A DNA stretch of 32,143 bases, from assembly GCA_023388935.1 (NCBI GenBank), contig JAEWFG010000107.1, positions 1 through 32,143 of the forward strand, in the 5' to 3' direction. Below are positions 23,933 to 32,143 of the stretch, one piece after another. Under the pieces are notes generated by a model, which ran no database searches, had not been told where the DNA came from, and saw only the letters and a program-made list of their open reading frames with translations. Made by a program: the position numbers and the translations under genes. Position 1 is the stretch's first letter. The number at the start of each line of letters is the position of its first letter. This DNA is from Pseudomonadota bacterium (lineage in GTDB: Bacteria; Pseudomonadota; Alphaproteobacteria; Rhizobiales; Xanthobacteraceae).

Positions 23933-25825
23933 TCAGCCCATCGCCTCCAGTTCGTCGATCATGCCGGCGATGACCGAGAGCCCGCCGTCCCAGAACTTTG
24001 GATCCTTGGCATCCAGTCCGAACGGCCGCAGCAGCTCGGAATAGTGCTTGGTGCCGCCGGCGGCGAGCATGTCGAGATAGCGCTCGGCGAAACCTTCGGC
24101 CGCGTTCTCGTAGACGGCGTAGAGCGAGTTCACGAGGCAATCGCCGAAGGCATAGGCGTAGACGTAGAACGGCGAATGGATGAAGTGCGGGATGTACATC
24201 CAGTAGTTCTCGTAGCCGGCCTTGATCTCGATCGCGGGCCCGAGGCTCTCGCCCTGCACCGAGAGCCAGATCTCGCCAATCCGCGTCGCGGTGAGCTCAC
24301 CATTCTTGCGCTCGGTGTGCACCGCGCGTTCGAAGGAATAGAACGCGATCTGCCGCACCACGGTGTTGATCATGTCCTCGACCTTGCCGGCGAGCAGCGC
24401 CTGGCGCTGCTTTGCGCTCTTGGTCTGCGCCAGCAGCCGCCTGAAGGTCAGCATCTCGCCGAATACGCTCGCGGTCTCCGCAAGCGTCAGCGGCGTCGGC
24501 GCCATCAGTGCGCCGTTCTTCGCCGCCAGCACCTGGTGCACGCCATGGCCGAGCTCGTGGGCGAGCGTCATCACGTCGCGCGGCTTGCCCTGATAGTTCA
24601 TCAGCACGTAAGGGTGCGCGGACGGCGTGGTCGGATGCGAGAAGGCGCCCGGCGCCTTGCCCGGACGCACCGGCGCGTCGATCCATCGATCGGTGAAGAA
24701 GCGCTCGGCGATATCAGCCATTTTGGGCGAGAAGCCGCGATAGGCCGTCAGCACCATGTTTCGCGCGTCGGGCCAGCCGATGGTGTCGGTCGCGGCAAAG
24801 GGCAGCGGCGCGTTGCGGTCCCAATAAGCGAGCCGCTTCTTCCCGAACCAGCGCGCCTTCAGCGCGTAGTAGCGATGCGACAGCTTCGGATAGGCCGCGC
24901 GCACCGAGGCGACCAGCGCATCCACCACCTCGCGCTCGACACGGTTATTCAGGTGCCGGGAATCCGCGACGTCCTGGAAGCCACGCCAGCGGTCGGAGAT
25001 GTCCTTGTCCTTGGCGAGCGTGTTGGTGATGAGCGCAAAGGTGCGCTCATTGGCCTTGAAGGTTTTGGCCAGCGCCTCGGCCGCGGCCTTGCGCTTGGCG
25101 CCGTCGCGGTCCTGCAACAGATTGAGCGTCGGCTCGATCGCGAGCTCCTTGGCGCCGACCTTGAAGCGCAGGCCGGAGATGGTCTGATCGAACAGCCGGT
25201 TGAAGGCGGAATAGCCGGTCTGCGCCTTCTCCAGGAAGAGCTGCTCGAGCTTGTCGTCGAGCTGGTACGGCTTCTCCTTGCGCAGGTCCTCGATCCAGGG
25301 GCGGTAGTGCGCGAGCTCGGCAGCCTGCATCGCGCGGTTCAAAATATCGTCATCGACACGGTTGAGTTCGAGCGCGAAGAACAGAAGATGGGTCGACGCG
25401 GCCGTCAGCCGCTCCGACACATCGCCGTAAAACTTTGAAATCTTGGGATCAACGCTGTCGCCGGCGTGGACGAGACCGGCATAGGAGCCGAGACGGCCGG
25501 CGAGATCGTCGATCGCCTCATAGCGTCGCACGGCTCCCGCGAGCCATTTTCCGCCATCTTCGTTTGCTGTCCCTGTTGCGAGCTTGCCCTTGTAGTCGGT
25601 CTCGAACGCGACGCAGTCGGCATCGATCTTTTCCAGATCGCGCGCCACTTCCGGCGCGTCGATCCCGGAATAGAGATCGGCGAGGTTCCACTCCGGAAGC
25701 TTGCCGGTCTTGCTCGCGGACTTGGAGGGTGAAGGCTTGGATGGTTTTGTCTTGGCAGCGGATTTCTTGGGGACGGATTTCTTGGTGGCTGGCTTGCGGA
25801 GAGCGGACTTGGAGCGCGAAGTCAT
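23933..25825 (-). CDS. pepF: Oligoendopeptidase F (M3B metallopeptidase)
   Basis: 630 aa cytoplasmic zinc endopeptidase that cleaves short peptides. The zinc motif HELGH is at residues 423-427 (LAHELGHGVHQ), with the third ligand Glu450 in LAETASVFGEML, and the typical N-terminal L-x-D-L-Y segment at 48-52. Family length without the tail is about 590. Residues 2-41 are an extra Lys/Ser/Pro-rich tail (KKSVPKKSAAKTKPSKPSP), likely disordered. The ATG at 25825 has no strong ribosome site; a start closer to residue 40 cannot be excluded, but no ATG lies there. It is divergent from the response regulator gene (127 bp). Confidence 0.93.
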   Translation of the reverse strand: MTSRSKSALRKPATKKSVPKKSAAKTKPSKPSPSKSASKTGKLPEWNLADLYSGIDAPEVARDLEKIDADCVAFETDYKGKLATGTANEDGGKWLAGAVRRYEAIDDLAGRLGSYAGLVHAGDSVDPKISKFYGDVSERLTAASTHLLFFALELNRVDDDILNRAMQAAELAHYRPWIEDLRKEKPYQLDDKLEQLFLEKAQTGYSAFNRLFDQTISGLRFKVGAKELAIEPTLNLLQDRDGAKRKAAAEALAKTFKANERTFALITNTLAKDKDISDRWRGFQDVADSRHLNNRVEREVVDALVASVRAAYPKLSHRYYALKARWFGKKRLAYWDRNAPLPFAATDTIGWPDARNMVLTAYRGFSPKMADIAERFFTDRWIDAPVRPGKAPGAFSHPTTPSAHPYVLMNYQGKPRDVMTLAHELGHGVHQVLAAKNGALMAPTPLTLAETASVFGEMLTFRRLLAQTKSAKQRQALLAGKVEDMINTVVRQIAFYSFERAVHTERKNGELTATRIGEIWLSVQGESLGPAIEIKAGYENYWMYIPHFIHSPFYVYAYAFGDCLVNSLYAVYENAAEGFAERYLDMLAAGGTKHYSELLRPFGLDAKDPKFWDGGLSVIAGMIDELEAMG

Positions 25826-25952
25826 TGTGTGGGAAACCTGTGTTCAACAATCGCGACGGCGGGCGGCGGCATCAAGGTTTAAGAGTGTGTTAATCGGCTT
25901 CGGCCAGAGTGCCCCGATTCGAGACAGATAGTAGTAGCGTGCGGGGAACACC

Positions 25953-27449
25953 ATGGCTGCCAGTATTTTGATCGCCGACGACGACGCTGTAGCCCGCCGG
26001 CTGGTCGAGAACATGGTGCAGAAATGCGGCTATGAGACGGTCGTCGTGGAGTCCGGCGACGCTGCGATCGCCGCCCTCACCGCCCCCGATGCGCCGGCCA
26101 TCGACGCCGTCATCCTCGATCTCGTGATGCCCGGCCTCGACGGCATGGGCGTGCTGACGAAAATTCGCGAAGCGGGCCTCAACGTCCCCGTCATCGTACA
26201 GACCGCCCATGGCGGCATCGACAACGTCATCTCGGCGATGCGCGCAGGCGCGGCGGATTTCGTAGTCAAGCCGGTCGGCGTGGAGCGGCTTCAGGTCTCT
26301 CTTCGCAACGCGCTCAACGCCTCGGCGCTCAAGGGCGAATTGCAGCGCATCCGTCACAGCCGCGAGGGCCGGCTGACCTTCTCCGACATTATCACACGCG
26401 CCGAGGCGATGGCGGGCGTGATGCGCACGGCACAGAAGGCGGCCAACTCCTCGATCCCCGTGCTGATCGAGGGCGAATCCGGAGTCGGCAAGGAGATGTT
26501 CGCGCGCGCCATCCATGGCAGCGGCGAGCGCAAGGCAAAGCCGTTCGTCGCGGTCAATTGCGGCGCGATTCCCGACAACCTCGTCGAGTCCATCCTGTTC
26601 GGCCACGAGAAGGGCGCCTTCACGGGCGCCACCGAACGCCACATGGGCAAGTTCGTCGAGGCCCATGGCGGCACGCTGTTTCTGGACGAGGTCAGCGAGC
26701 TGCCGCTGACTGCCCAGGTCAAGCTGCTCCGCGCTCTTCAGGAAGGCGCAGTCGAGGCGGTCGGCGGCCGCAAGCCGGTGAAGGTCGATGTCCGCATCAT
26801 CTCGGCAACGAACCGCAGGCTTCTGGAACGGGTCAAGCAGGGCCATTTCCGCGAGGATCTGTTCTATCGCCTCCACGTGCTGCCGCTGACGATCCCTTCG
26901 CTGCGCGCCCGGCGCGAAGACATCCCGCATCTTCTACGTCATTTCCTGGCGCGCTTCGCCGCCGAAGAGAACCGCACCATCTCCGGCATCAGCGGCGAGG
27001 CCGTGGCACACCTCGCACAGCTCGACTGGCCCGGCAACATCCGCCAGCTTGAAAACGCGGTCTACCGCGCCGTGGTGATGAGCGACGGCGACCAACTCGG
27101 CCTCGACGACTTTCCCCTGCTCGCCTCCCAGCCGCATCCCGCAACAGACATTCCGACCGCGCCGCTGATGCTTGAGCCGATCGCGGCGCCCTCCGTAGTC
27201 TCGGGTGGCGAAATACCGATCGCGCCCCTGCCCTCGGCGGGAACCCTCGCCATGCTGACCGCGAGCGGCGATGTCCGCTCGCTGGAGGACATGGAGAACG
27301 AGATCATCCGCTTCGCGATCTCGCATTACCGCGGACAGATGTCCGAGGTCGCCCGCCGCCTCAAAATCGGCCGGTCCACCCTCTACCGCAAACTCGACGA
27401 AGCCGGGGTTCCCGGCCATGGCGGGAAAAGCGGTGAGGAGACGCACTGA
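25953..27449 (+). CDS. NtrC-type sigma-54-dependent response regulator (orphan)
   Basis: 498 aa. REC domain 4-120: acidic pocket D10/D11, phospho-acceptor D56 (VILDLVMPGLDG), T84 and K106. AAA+ domain about 145-370: Walker A GESGVGKE (174-181), the sigma-54-contact GAFTGA (221-226), Walker B LFLDE (242-246) and the arginine-finger region FREDLFYRL. A low-complexity linker precedes a Fis-type HTH (EVARRLKIGRSTLYRKLDEA). It should activate sigma-54 promoters on phosphorylation. GGGGAAC precedes the ATG. No sensor kinase gene lies within the window, so the input is unknown. It is followed on the same strand, after 346 bp, by the L,D-transpeptidase gene. Confidence 0.96.
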   Translation: MAASILIADDDAVARRLVENMVQKCGYETVVVESGDAAIAALTAPDAPAIDAVILDLVMPGLDGMGVLTKIREAGLNVPVIVQTAHGGIDNVISAMRAGAADFVVKPVGVERLQVSLRNALNASALKGELQRIRHSREGRLTFSDIITRAEAMAGVMRTAQKAANSSIPVLIEGESGVGKEMFARAIHGSGERKAKPFVAVNCGAIPDNLVESILFGHEKGAFTGATERHMGKFVEAHGGTLFLDEVSELPLTAQVKLLRALQEGAVEAVGGRKPVKVDVRIISATNRRLLERVKQGHFREDLFYRLHVLPLTIPSLRARREDIPHLLRHFLARFAAEENRTISGISGEAVAHLAQLDWPGNIRQLENAVYRAVVMSDGDQLGLDDFPLLASQPHPATDIPTAPLMLEPIAAPSVVSGGEIPIAPLPSAGTLAMLTASGDVRSLEDMENEIIRFAISHYRGQMSEVARRLKIGRSTLYRKLDEAGVPGHGGKSGEETH

Positions 27450-27795
27450 GCCTCATGCGAACGGAGGTTCGCGTGACTGGACTCCGTGACCGCAAACCCT
27501 TCGCATTACGGCGAAATTTGGCTGCGACGTGAACCGTGACTTGGAAGTGACAGACACAGGGAAAAGCGCGTGGCGGAAGCGCACAATCCGTTGCAAACGG
27601 GCTTTCTTGAAGTCAGTTTGTCGCGAGTTGTCCCGGGTAGCGCTGGTGCAAAAGCGGAGCCTGTGTATCGTCTGCGTATGAGTCGTTGCGTGCAGGCGTG
27701 CAACTTTCGAGAGGCCGGCGCGGTTTGGCCGAAGCTCAACTAGGCGATAACGAAGCTGTTCCACGAGGGACGGCTCACCCAAGGGGTGCGACACA
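27450..27795 (+). promoter_or_regulatory. Long leader between the response regulator and the L,D-transpeptidase
   Basis: 346 bp with no credible gene. A 6-bp stem gcgaac/gttcgc (27457-27462, 27467-27472) sits right after the regulator stop but has no T-run. AAGGGG at about 27780 is the ribosome site for ATG 27796. I looked for a sigma-54 -24/-12 site (TGGCAC-N4-TTGC) and found none with the right spacing. A promoter must lie here, but I cannot place it. Confidence 0.4.
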
Positions 27796-30021
27796 ATGCG
27801 TGACTGTTTGAACCACCGTGCAGGCTTTGACCGCGTCTTGATGACGGTCGCGGCGACCTTCCTCACGGTATCGGCCAGTTCGGCCCTGGCGCAGGATCAG
27901 GCCCGCAGCAGCGCCGCCGAACTGGCGATCGAAGCTGCGATCCCGCGCCCCGAGCCCGCAAACGTCCCGCCCCCGACCGCAGCCGACATCAAGCTCGACA
28001 CCACCGCCGAAGTCCAGGACTCCGCGAAGGAGCCCGTGAAGGCGGAAACCGCGACCGCGCCCGACACGGTCGAGACCAAGCCTTCGGACGTCGCTACCAC
28101 GCCCGCCCCCGAGGCGCCGAAGAGCGAGACAGCCAAAACAGAGCCCGCAAAGACCGAACCTGCGACGACCGAGCCCGCCAAGGCGGACACTGCGGCGGCA
28201 GCGCCCGCGGCACCCGCCGCCGCGACCCCGGCCGAGCCGCCGAAGGACATCGCGAAGGCGCCGGCCGCCGAGCCGGTCAAGGCCGCAAGCAGCGTTCCTG
28301 CCGCCGACCAGCCGGTCGCCGACAAGCTCAAGGACATCATCGGCGCCAAGACCTCGCGCCTTTTCGACCGCAAGAACGAGCGCGCTGCCGTCGAGAAGTT
28401 TTACGGCGCACGTGATTTCGCGCCGGTCTGGACCCAGGGCGGCAGTCTCACTGCTGCGGCCAAGGGCGTGATCGCAAGGCTGAAGGACGCCGCCTCCGAC
28501 GGTCTCGATCCGGCCGACTATCCGGTGCCGGATTTCGCCGCAGCCACGACGCCCGATGCACTCGCGGATGCAGAGCTGAAGCTCACCGCAAGCATGTTCG
28601 ACTATGCGCGCCAAGCGCAGAGCGGCCGCATGCACTGGTCTCAAGTCAGCGGGGACATCCTCTATCCCGAGCATCCGGTCGATCCGAACGAGGTGCTCGC
28701 CAACGTCACGACCGCGGCCGACGCCTCCGTGGCGCTCGACAGCTACAACCCGCCGCACAAGCTCTACCAGGAGCTCAAGGCGAAGCTCGCGCAGCTGCGC
28801 GGCCAGGGCGACGGCCCGGTGATCGAGATCGCCGAGGGCCCGGCGCTGAAGTACACGCCCGCCCGTGGCAAGAAACAAGCCGAAGTCGTGGTGGAAGATC
28901 CGCGCGTGCCGCAGCTCCGCGCCAAGCTCGGCATCACGGAGAACGCCAGCGACACCCGCTACGACGCCACCGTCGCCGCAGCCGTGCGAAAGTTCCAGGA
29001 CGGCGCCGAGATGAAGGGCACCGGCATCCTCGACGACAAGACGGTCAAGGCGCTCAACAGCCCGAAGCGCGACAAGCAGATCGACGTGGTGCTGATGAAC
29101 ATGGAGCGCTGGCGCTGGTTGCCGCGCGACCTCGGCGCGCCCTCGCTAGGCGATGCCTATGTCATCCTCAACATTCCCGACTATACGCTGAAGGTGATGC
29201 AGCGCGACCGGCAGGTCTGGACCACCCGCGTCGTCACCGGCAAGCCGGGCACGCATGCGACCCCGCTGCTCACCGAGACGATGAAATACATCACGGTCAA
29301 TCCGACCTGGAACGTGCCACCTTCGATCGTCTACAACGAGTACCTGCCGGCGCTGCAGCAGGATCCGACCGTGCTCCAGCGTATGGGCCTGCGCCTCGAG
29401 CAGAACCGCGACGGCTCCGTGCACATCTCGCAGCCGCCCGGCGAAGCCAACGCGCTCGGCCGCATCCGCTTCAACTTTCCGAACAAGTTCCTGGTCTATC
29501 AGCACGACACGCCGGACAAGAACCTGTTCGCGAGGGATGAGCGCGCCTTCAGCCATGGCTGCATGCGCGTGCAGTATCCGGATCAGTATGCGTCCGTGCT
29601 GCTCAACATCACCATGCCGAACGAGAAGTACACGCCTGAGCGCGTGCGCAGCATGTACGGCTCGAGCGAGGTCGACCTGAAATTCCCGACGCCGATTCCG
29701 GTCCACCTCACCTACCAGACCGCGTTCGTGGACGATGGCGGCAAGCTGCAAGTGCGCAAGGACGTCTATGGCCGCGACGCGACCATGATCAACATCCTGA
29801 AGAACAACCGCGGCAAGGACCTCGAGAACGTCGTGGCGCGCTCCCAGCCGAGCTATTCGCGCCCGCCGACGACGCTGCCCTCAGGCGTTGCGGTGGCCAA
29901 CAATGGCGGCGGCTTCGGATCGTCCGGTCCGAACTTCTTCGAGCGGCTGTTCGGGGCGCCGACCCCGCCGCCGGCCCCGATTGGTCGCCGTCCGCAGCAG
30001 CAGCGGTTCTTCACCCGCTGA
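27796..30021 (+). CDS. YcbB-type L,D-transpeptidase
   Basis: 741 aa periplasmic enzyme forming 3-3 crosslinks in peptidoglycan. Residues about 11-32 are a signal peptide (cleavage near SSALAQ). Residues about 35-175 are an Ala/Pro/Lys/Thr-rich disordered linker. The YcbB scaffold domain follows (AVEKFYGARDFAPVWTQ), then a peptidoglycan-binding repeat (VAAAVRKFQDGAEMKGTGIL), then the YkuD catalytic domain with YVILNIPDYTLKV and the active site S-H-G-C-M-R, catalytic Cys589. AAGGGG precedes the start. The length is greater than E. coli YcbB (615 aa), owing to the linker. It lies after an orphan response regulator and before a murein-peptidase-like gene. Beta-lactam resistance relevance is family knowledge only. 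Confidence 0.93.
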   Translation: MRDCLNHRAGFDRVLMTVAATFLTVSASSALAQDQARSSAAELAIEAAIPRPEPANVPPPTAADIKLDTTAEVQDSAKEPVKAETATAPDTVETKPSDVATTPAPEAPKSETAKTEPAKTEPATTEPAKADTAAAAPAAPAAATPAEPPKDIAKAPAAEPVKAASSVPAADQPVADKLKDIIGAKTSRLFDRKNERAAVEKFYGARDFAPVWTQGGSLTAAAKGVIARLKDAASDGLDPADYPVPDFAAATTPDALADAELKLTASMFDYARQAQSGRMHWSQVSGDILYPEHPVDPNEVLANVTTAADASVALDSYNPPHKLYQELKAKLAQLRGQGDGPVIEIAEGPALKYTPARGKKQAEVVVEDPRVPQLRAKLGITENASDTRYDATVAAAVRKFQDGAEMKGTGILDDKTVKALNSPKRDKQIDVVLMNMERWRWLPRDLGAPSLGDAYVILNIPDYTLKVMQRDRQVWTTRVVTGKPGTHATPLLTETMKYITVNPTWNVPPSIVYNEYLPALQQDPTVLQRMGLRLEQNRDGSVHISQPPGEANALGRIRFNFPNKFLVYQHDTPDKNLFARDERAFSHGCMRVQYPDQYASVLLNITMPNEKYTPERVRSMYGSSEVDLKFPTPIPVHLTYQTAFVDDGGKLQVRKDVYGRDATMINILKNNRGKDLENVVARSQPSYSRPPTTLPSGVAVANNGGGFGSSGPNFFERLFGAPTPPPAPIGRRPQQQRFFTR

Positions 30022-30064
30022 GCCCGGCGCGGCACTCGGTCTCCTGAAATTCTGCAATAAAATC

Positions 30065-30093
30065 AGCGACCTCATCCCCTGGATGAGGTCGCT
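30065..30093 (+). terminator. Hairpin terminator of the L,D-transpeptidase gene
   Basis: agcgacctcatcc (30065-30077) pairs perfectly with ggatgaggtcgct (30081-30093) around CCT: a 13-bp stem 43 bp after the stop codon. The following bases, TAACTTTAACC, are only moderately T-rich. Confidence 0.7.
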
Positions 30094-30098
30094 TAACT

Positions 30099-30106
30099 TT
30101 AACCAT
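30099..30106. promoter_or_regulatory. Candidate CtrA half-site
   Basis: TTAACCAT at 30099-30106 equals a half-site of the alphaproteobacterial cell-cycle regulator CtrA as generally described. A further TTAACC lies at 30204-30209 but its second TTAA is 10 rather than 7 bases away. Single short matches arise by chance, so support is weak. Confidence 0.2.
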
Positions 30107-30293
30107 TCTCCACCTGAGCCCGGGCGGCGGGCGTTTTTTTGCCACACTCAACCGGTTAGGATCGTCATCTGACTTGGTTTGGGGGCGGGAAGGTCAACCT
30201 CGAATTAACCTTCTTGCTTTAAGAATGCGTTCATTCTCTTTCGCGCGCTAACGGGGTTGGCGGGAGAGTCCATTTTGAACGCTCGTCGACTGG

Positions 30294-31910
30294 GTGGGCT
30301 CATTCGTGCTGACTGGTCTCGCACGCCAATTCGCTGTGCTGTCGTTGTCCCATGCGGGAGTGAAGGCCGGATCACGGATCGGCCTCGCGTCCGTATTGCT
30401 GCTTGCTGCAGCGGGTTCGGTTCATGACGCCGCCGCGCTGAACGAGACCAAGACGCTCTCCTTCCACCACACCCATTCCGGCGAAGACCTCACCGTCACC
30501 TTCAAGCGCGACGGGCGTTACGACGAAGCGGCGCTGAAGCAGCTCAATTACTTCTTGCGCGACTGGCGCACCCAGGACCAGACGGTCATGGACCGTCGCC
30601 TGTTCGACATCCTCTGGGAAGTCTATCGCGACGTCGACGGCAAGCAGCCGATCCAGATCATCTCCTCCTACCGCTCCCCCGCCACCAACGCCATGCTCCG
30701 CCGCCGCTCCTCCGGTGTGGCGCGCTTCAGCCAGCACATGCTGGGACATGCGATGGACTTCTACATTCCGGGCGTGCCGCTGGAGCAGATCCGGTTCGCT
30801 GGCCTCCGCCTGCAGCGCGGCGGCGTCGGCTTCTATCCGACCTCAGGCTCGCCCTTCGTGCATCTGGACACCGGCAGCATCCGGCACTGGCCGCGCATGA
30901 CGCATGACCAGCTCGCCCGCGTCTTCCCGGACGGGCGCACGGTGCATGTGCCGACCGACGGCGTGCCGCTGAAGGGTTATGAGCTCGCCAAGGCCGACAT
31001 CGAGCGGCGCGGCAGCGGCGATGACGCCGGCAGCAAGCCGAGTTTCTTCGCCGCCCTGTTCAAGGGCAAGTCTGCTCCGGCCCCCAGCAGCGAAGAGGAT
31101 GACGAGGGCGCACCTGCCGTCGCCGCGAAACCGTCCGCACCGACCGTGGTCGCCGCCGCAGCCAAGCCCGCCGATCCGGTGCCGACGCCGCGCGCCAAGC
31201 CGCAGGTTGCCGCCACCCTCCAGCTCGCCTCGGCCGATGCGCAGATCGTTGCGCAGCCCAAGCCGAAGCCCGCGCCGGCTGACAAGCCTGCTGCTACCAA
31301 GCTGGAGACCCCGGCCGACATCATCAATGCCCGCGGCTTCTGGGATGATATCCCGGCCACGCCGCAGCAGGCGACACCGGCGCAGATCGCCGCGCTGAAG
31401 GCCCGCCAGGCGCTTGCCGCCGCCGCCGATCCTCAGCCGACCGCAAGCCTCTCCAACGCGGCCTATCAGGCGCTGGCCTTCGCGCCGGCTGCCGCCTCCC
31501 CCGCCGACCACGCCAATGTCGTCGCCGCCTCCGCGCCGATCCCACGCGGGCCCCGCCCCACAGCCGCGACGCGCGGCCTTGCGCCCGCGACCGAGATCAA
31601 CACGGTCGTCGGCAAGAGCGTCGACGGCATGGTCGCGACCGCGACGCGCCTCTCCGCGGCCAAAGGTGAGAGCGTCTGGCTCAAGATCGCGATGCTGTCG
31701 CCGAGCGCCAGCCGTGCGATGTCGGTCACGCTGATGGGCGAACTCGATACGGCTGCGCTGCGCGGCTTTTTCGTCAAGCCGCAGGCGGTGATCGCGATGG
31801 GTTTTGTCGACGATCCGATGCAGGGCCTGTCCTGCGACAACTTCTCGGGCACCGCCACAGCGAAACTCGAGACGACGTCATTCGTCGTGCGCACCGCCGC
31901 GCTGCGCTGA
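30294..31910 (+). CDS. DUF882 (peptidase M15-like) murein hydrolase-type protein
   Basis: 538 aa from a GTG at 30294; GTG 30306 is an alternative, and no ATG lies near. A hydrophobic segment (IGLASVLLLAAAGSV, about residue 29-43) is a signal sequence. The DUF882/M15 domain spans about 50-215 with SSYRSPATNAMLRRRSSGVA, zinc ligands H148 and D155 in SQHMLGHAMD and H190 in FVHLDTG. MepK-type relatives cleave 3-3 crosslinks, that is the product of L,D-transpeptidases, which fits the neighbour upstream. The C-terminal half (about 235-440) is Ala/Pro-rich and disordered, ending in a small ordered domain (roughly 440-538) of unknown fold. Enzyme activity is inferred. Confidence 0.9.
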   Translation: MGSFVLTGLARQFAVLSLSHAGVKAGSRIGLASVLLLAAAGSVHDAAALNETKTLSFHHTHSGEDLTVTFKRDGRYDEAALKQLNYFLRDWRTQDQTVMDRRLFDILWEVYRDVDGKQPIQIISSYRSPATNAMLRRRSSGVARFSQHMLGHAMDFYIPGVPLEQIRFAGLRLQRGGVGFYPTSGSPFVHLDTGSIRHWPRMTHDQLARVFPDGRTVHVPTDGVPLKGYELAKADIERRGSGDDAGSKPSFFAALFKGKSAPAPSSEEDDEGAPAVAAKPSAPTVVAAAAKPADPVPTPRAKPQVAATLQLASADAQIVAQPKPKPAPADKPAATKLETPADIINARGFWDDIPATPQQATPAQIAALKARQALAAAADPQPTASLSNAAYQALAFAPAAASPADHANVVAASAPIPRGPRPTAATRGLAPATEINTVVGKSVDGMVATATRLSAAKGESVWLKIAMLSPSASRAMSVTLMGELDTAALRGFFVKPQAVIAMGFVDDPMQGLSCDNFSGTATAKLETTSFVVRTAALR

Positions 31911-31949
31911 CGTCTTCGGCTTCTCGCCGTTTCCACGAATTAAGAATCG

Positions 31950-32018
31950 TAGCCCGGCTGGAGCGCAGCGAAATCCGGGGCTATCTCCACGGGCACAATT
32001 CCCGGATTACGCTTTCCA
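31950..32018. repeat. Imperfect palindromic extragenic repeat
   Basis: GTAGCCCGGCTGGAGCGCAG begins the left arm, ending GAAATCCGGG; the right arm CCCGGATTACGCTTTCCA is its approximate reverse complement, separated by about 25 bp. This GTAGCCCGGATGGAGCG-type element is widespread in proteobacteria. The right arm is cut short about 13 bases before the expected end. Confidence 0.7.
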
Positions 32019-32039
32019 GACTGAGCAAGTTTGGTGAGC

Positions 32040-32143
32040 TTACAGGACGTATCCGAATGTTGGACGAATTTGGGCTCGGAGTGGGGGTGGGGCGGCCCGG
32101 AGCCGGGCGATGATGTCGGTGATGGCGTCAAACAGCCAGAGTG
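32040..32143 (-). CDS. C-terminal end of an unidentified protein (partial)
   Basis: A minus-strand frame entering from the right edge ends at a TAA (32040-32042). Its last 33 residues include LWLFDAITDIIARLR, then A-A-P-P-P-L and an end at F-G-Y-V-L. The codons look like normal GC-rich coding DNA, but the fragment is too short to name. A transposase end was considered and is unproven. It is possible that this is not a gene. Confidence 0.3.
   Translation of the reverse strand, partial: LWLFDAITDIIARLRAAPPPLRAQIRPTFGYVL

Noticed and set aside
23813..25438. Long plus-strand frame (541 codons) over pepF
   Set aside because: Antisense shadow; PepF motifs on the other strand are decisive.
27540..27620. 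Sigma-54 promoter upstream of the L,D-transpeptidase
   Set aside because: GG and GC elements exist (GTGGCG and TTGCAA) but not with the required 10-bp separation.
27453..27866. Minus-strand frame of 137 codons in the leader before the L,D-transpeptidase
   Set aside because: It overlaps the transpeptidase start, has no recognisable domain or ribosome site, and its composition is unlike neighbouring proteins.

Overview
The window reads as GC-rich chromosomal DNA of an alphaproteobacterium of the Bradyrhizobium/Rhodopseudomonas type. The grounds are gene content (three-subunit proton-translocating transhydrogenase, alphaproteobacterial aa3-oxidase subunit IV, paired DUF465 proteins, ChaA/y4hA-type antiporter, S21 with a Gly/Arg tail) and several extragenic repeats that I recognise as typical of Bradyrhizobium. 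This assignment is from memory, not from a search. About 28 genes look intact. No rRNA, tRNA or CRISPR array was seen.

Layout, left to right. 1-127 is the end of an IS3-like insertion sequence running off the left edge. 137-211 is a genomic repeat. 218-3115 (minus) is a polyamine-type ABC transporter operon potG-potH-potI without a potF binding-protein gene. Where an upstream gene might be expected there is a decayed C-terminal fragment of glpD (3167-3420), followed by a PAS-GGDEF-EAL c-di-GMP protein (3421-6105). 6302-7405 (plus) is an L-2-hydroxyglutarate dehydrogenase-type FAD enzyme. 7516-8950 holds small proteins: two divergent DUF465 proteins, a 72-aa protein and an 83-aa protein bracketed by two direct copies of an extragenic repeat. 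9045-9809 (minus) is a second c-di-GMP gene, a diguanylate cyclase with a strongly basic N-terminus, divergent from purE-purK. Then come aqpZ, rpsU, a TPR lipoprotein, an Ala/Pro-rich membrane-anchored protein, and chaA with a small cupin.

16168-20385 (minus) appears to be an energy-metabolism cluster: cytochrome oxidase subunit IV, pntAA-pntAB-pntB, a 58-aa conserved-looking protein and a membrane-anchored alpha/beta hydrolase. 20591-23611 (minus) encodes a very large patatin-like phospholipase with many membrane helices inserted between its two catalytic residues, the most unusual protein here. 23933-25825 (minus) is oligoendopeptidase F. 25953-31910 (plus) places an orphan NtrC-type sigma-54 response regulator before a YcbB-type L,D-transpeptidase and a DUF882/M15 murein-peptidase-like protein, a possible cell-wall remodelling neighbourhood. 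The right edge has a palindromic repeat (31950-32018) and the last 33 codons of an unidentified minus-strand gene.

Most of the window is ordinary housekeeping and conserved accessory DNA. I found no clear new defence or mobile system. The best leads are the membrane-embedded patatin, the envelope-gene neighbourhood of the orphan regulator, the rearrangement scar at potG/glpD, and the paired palindromes between the DUF465 genes.
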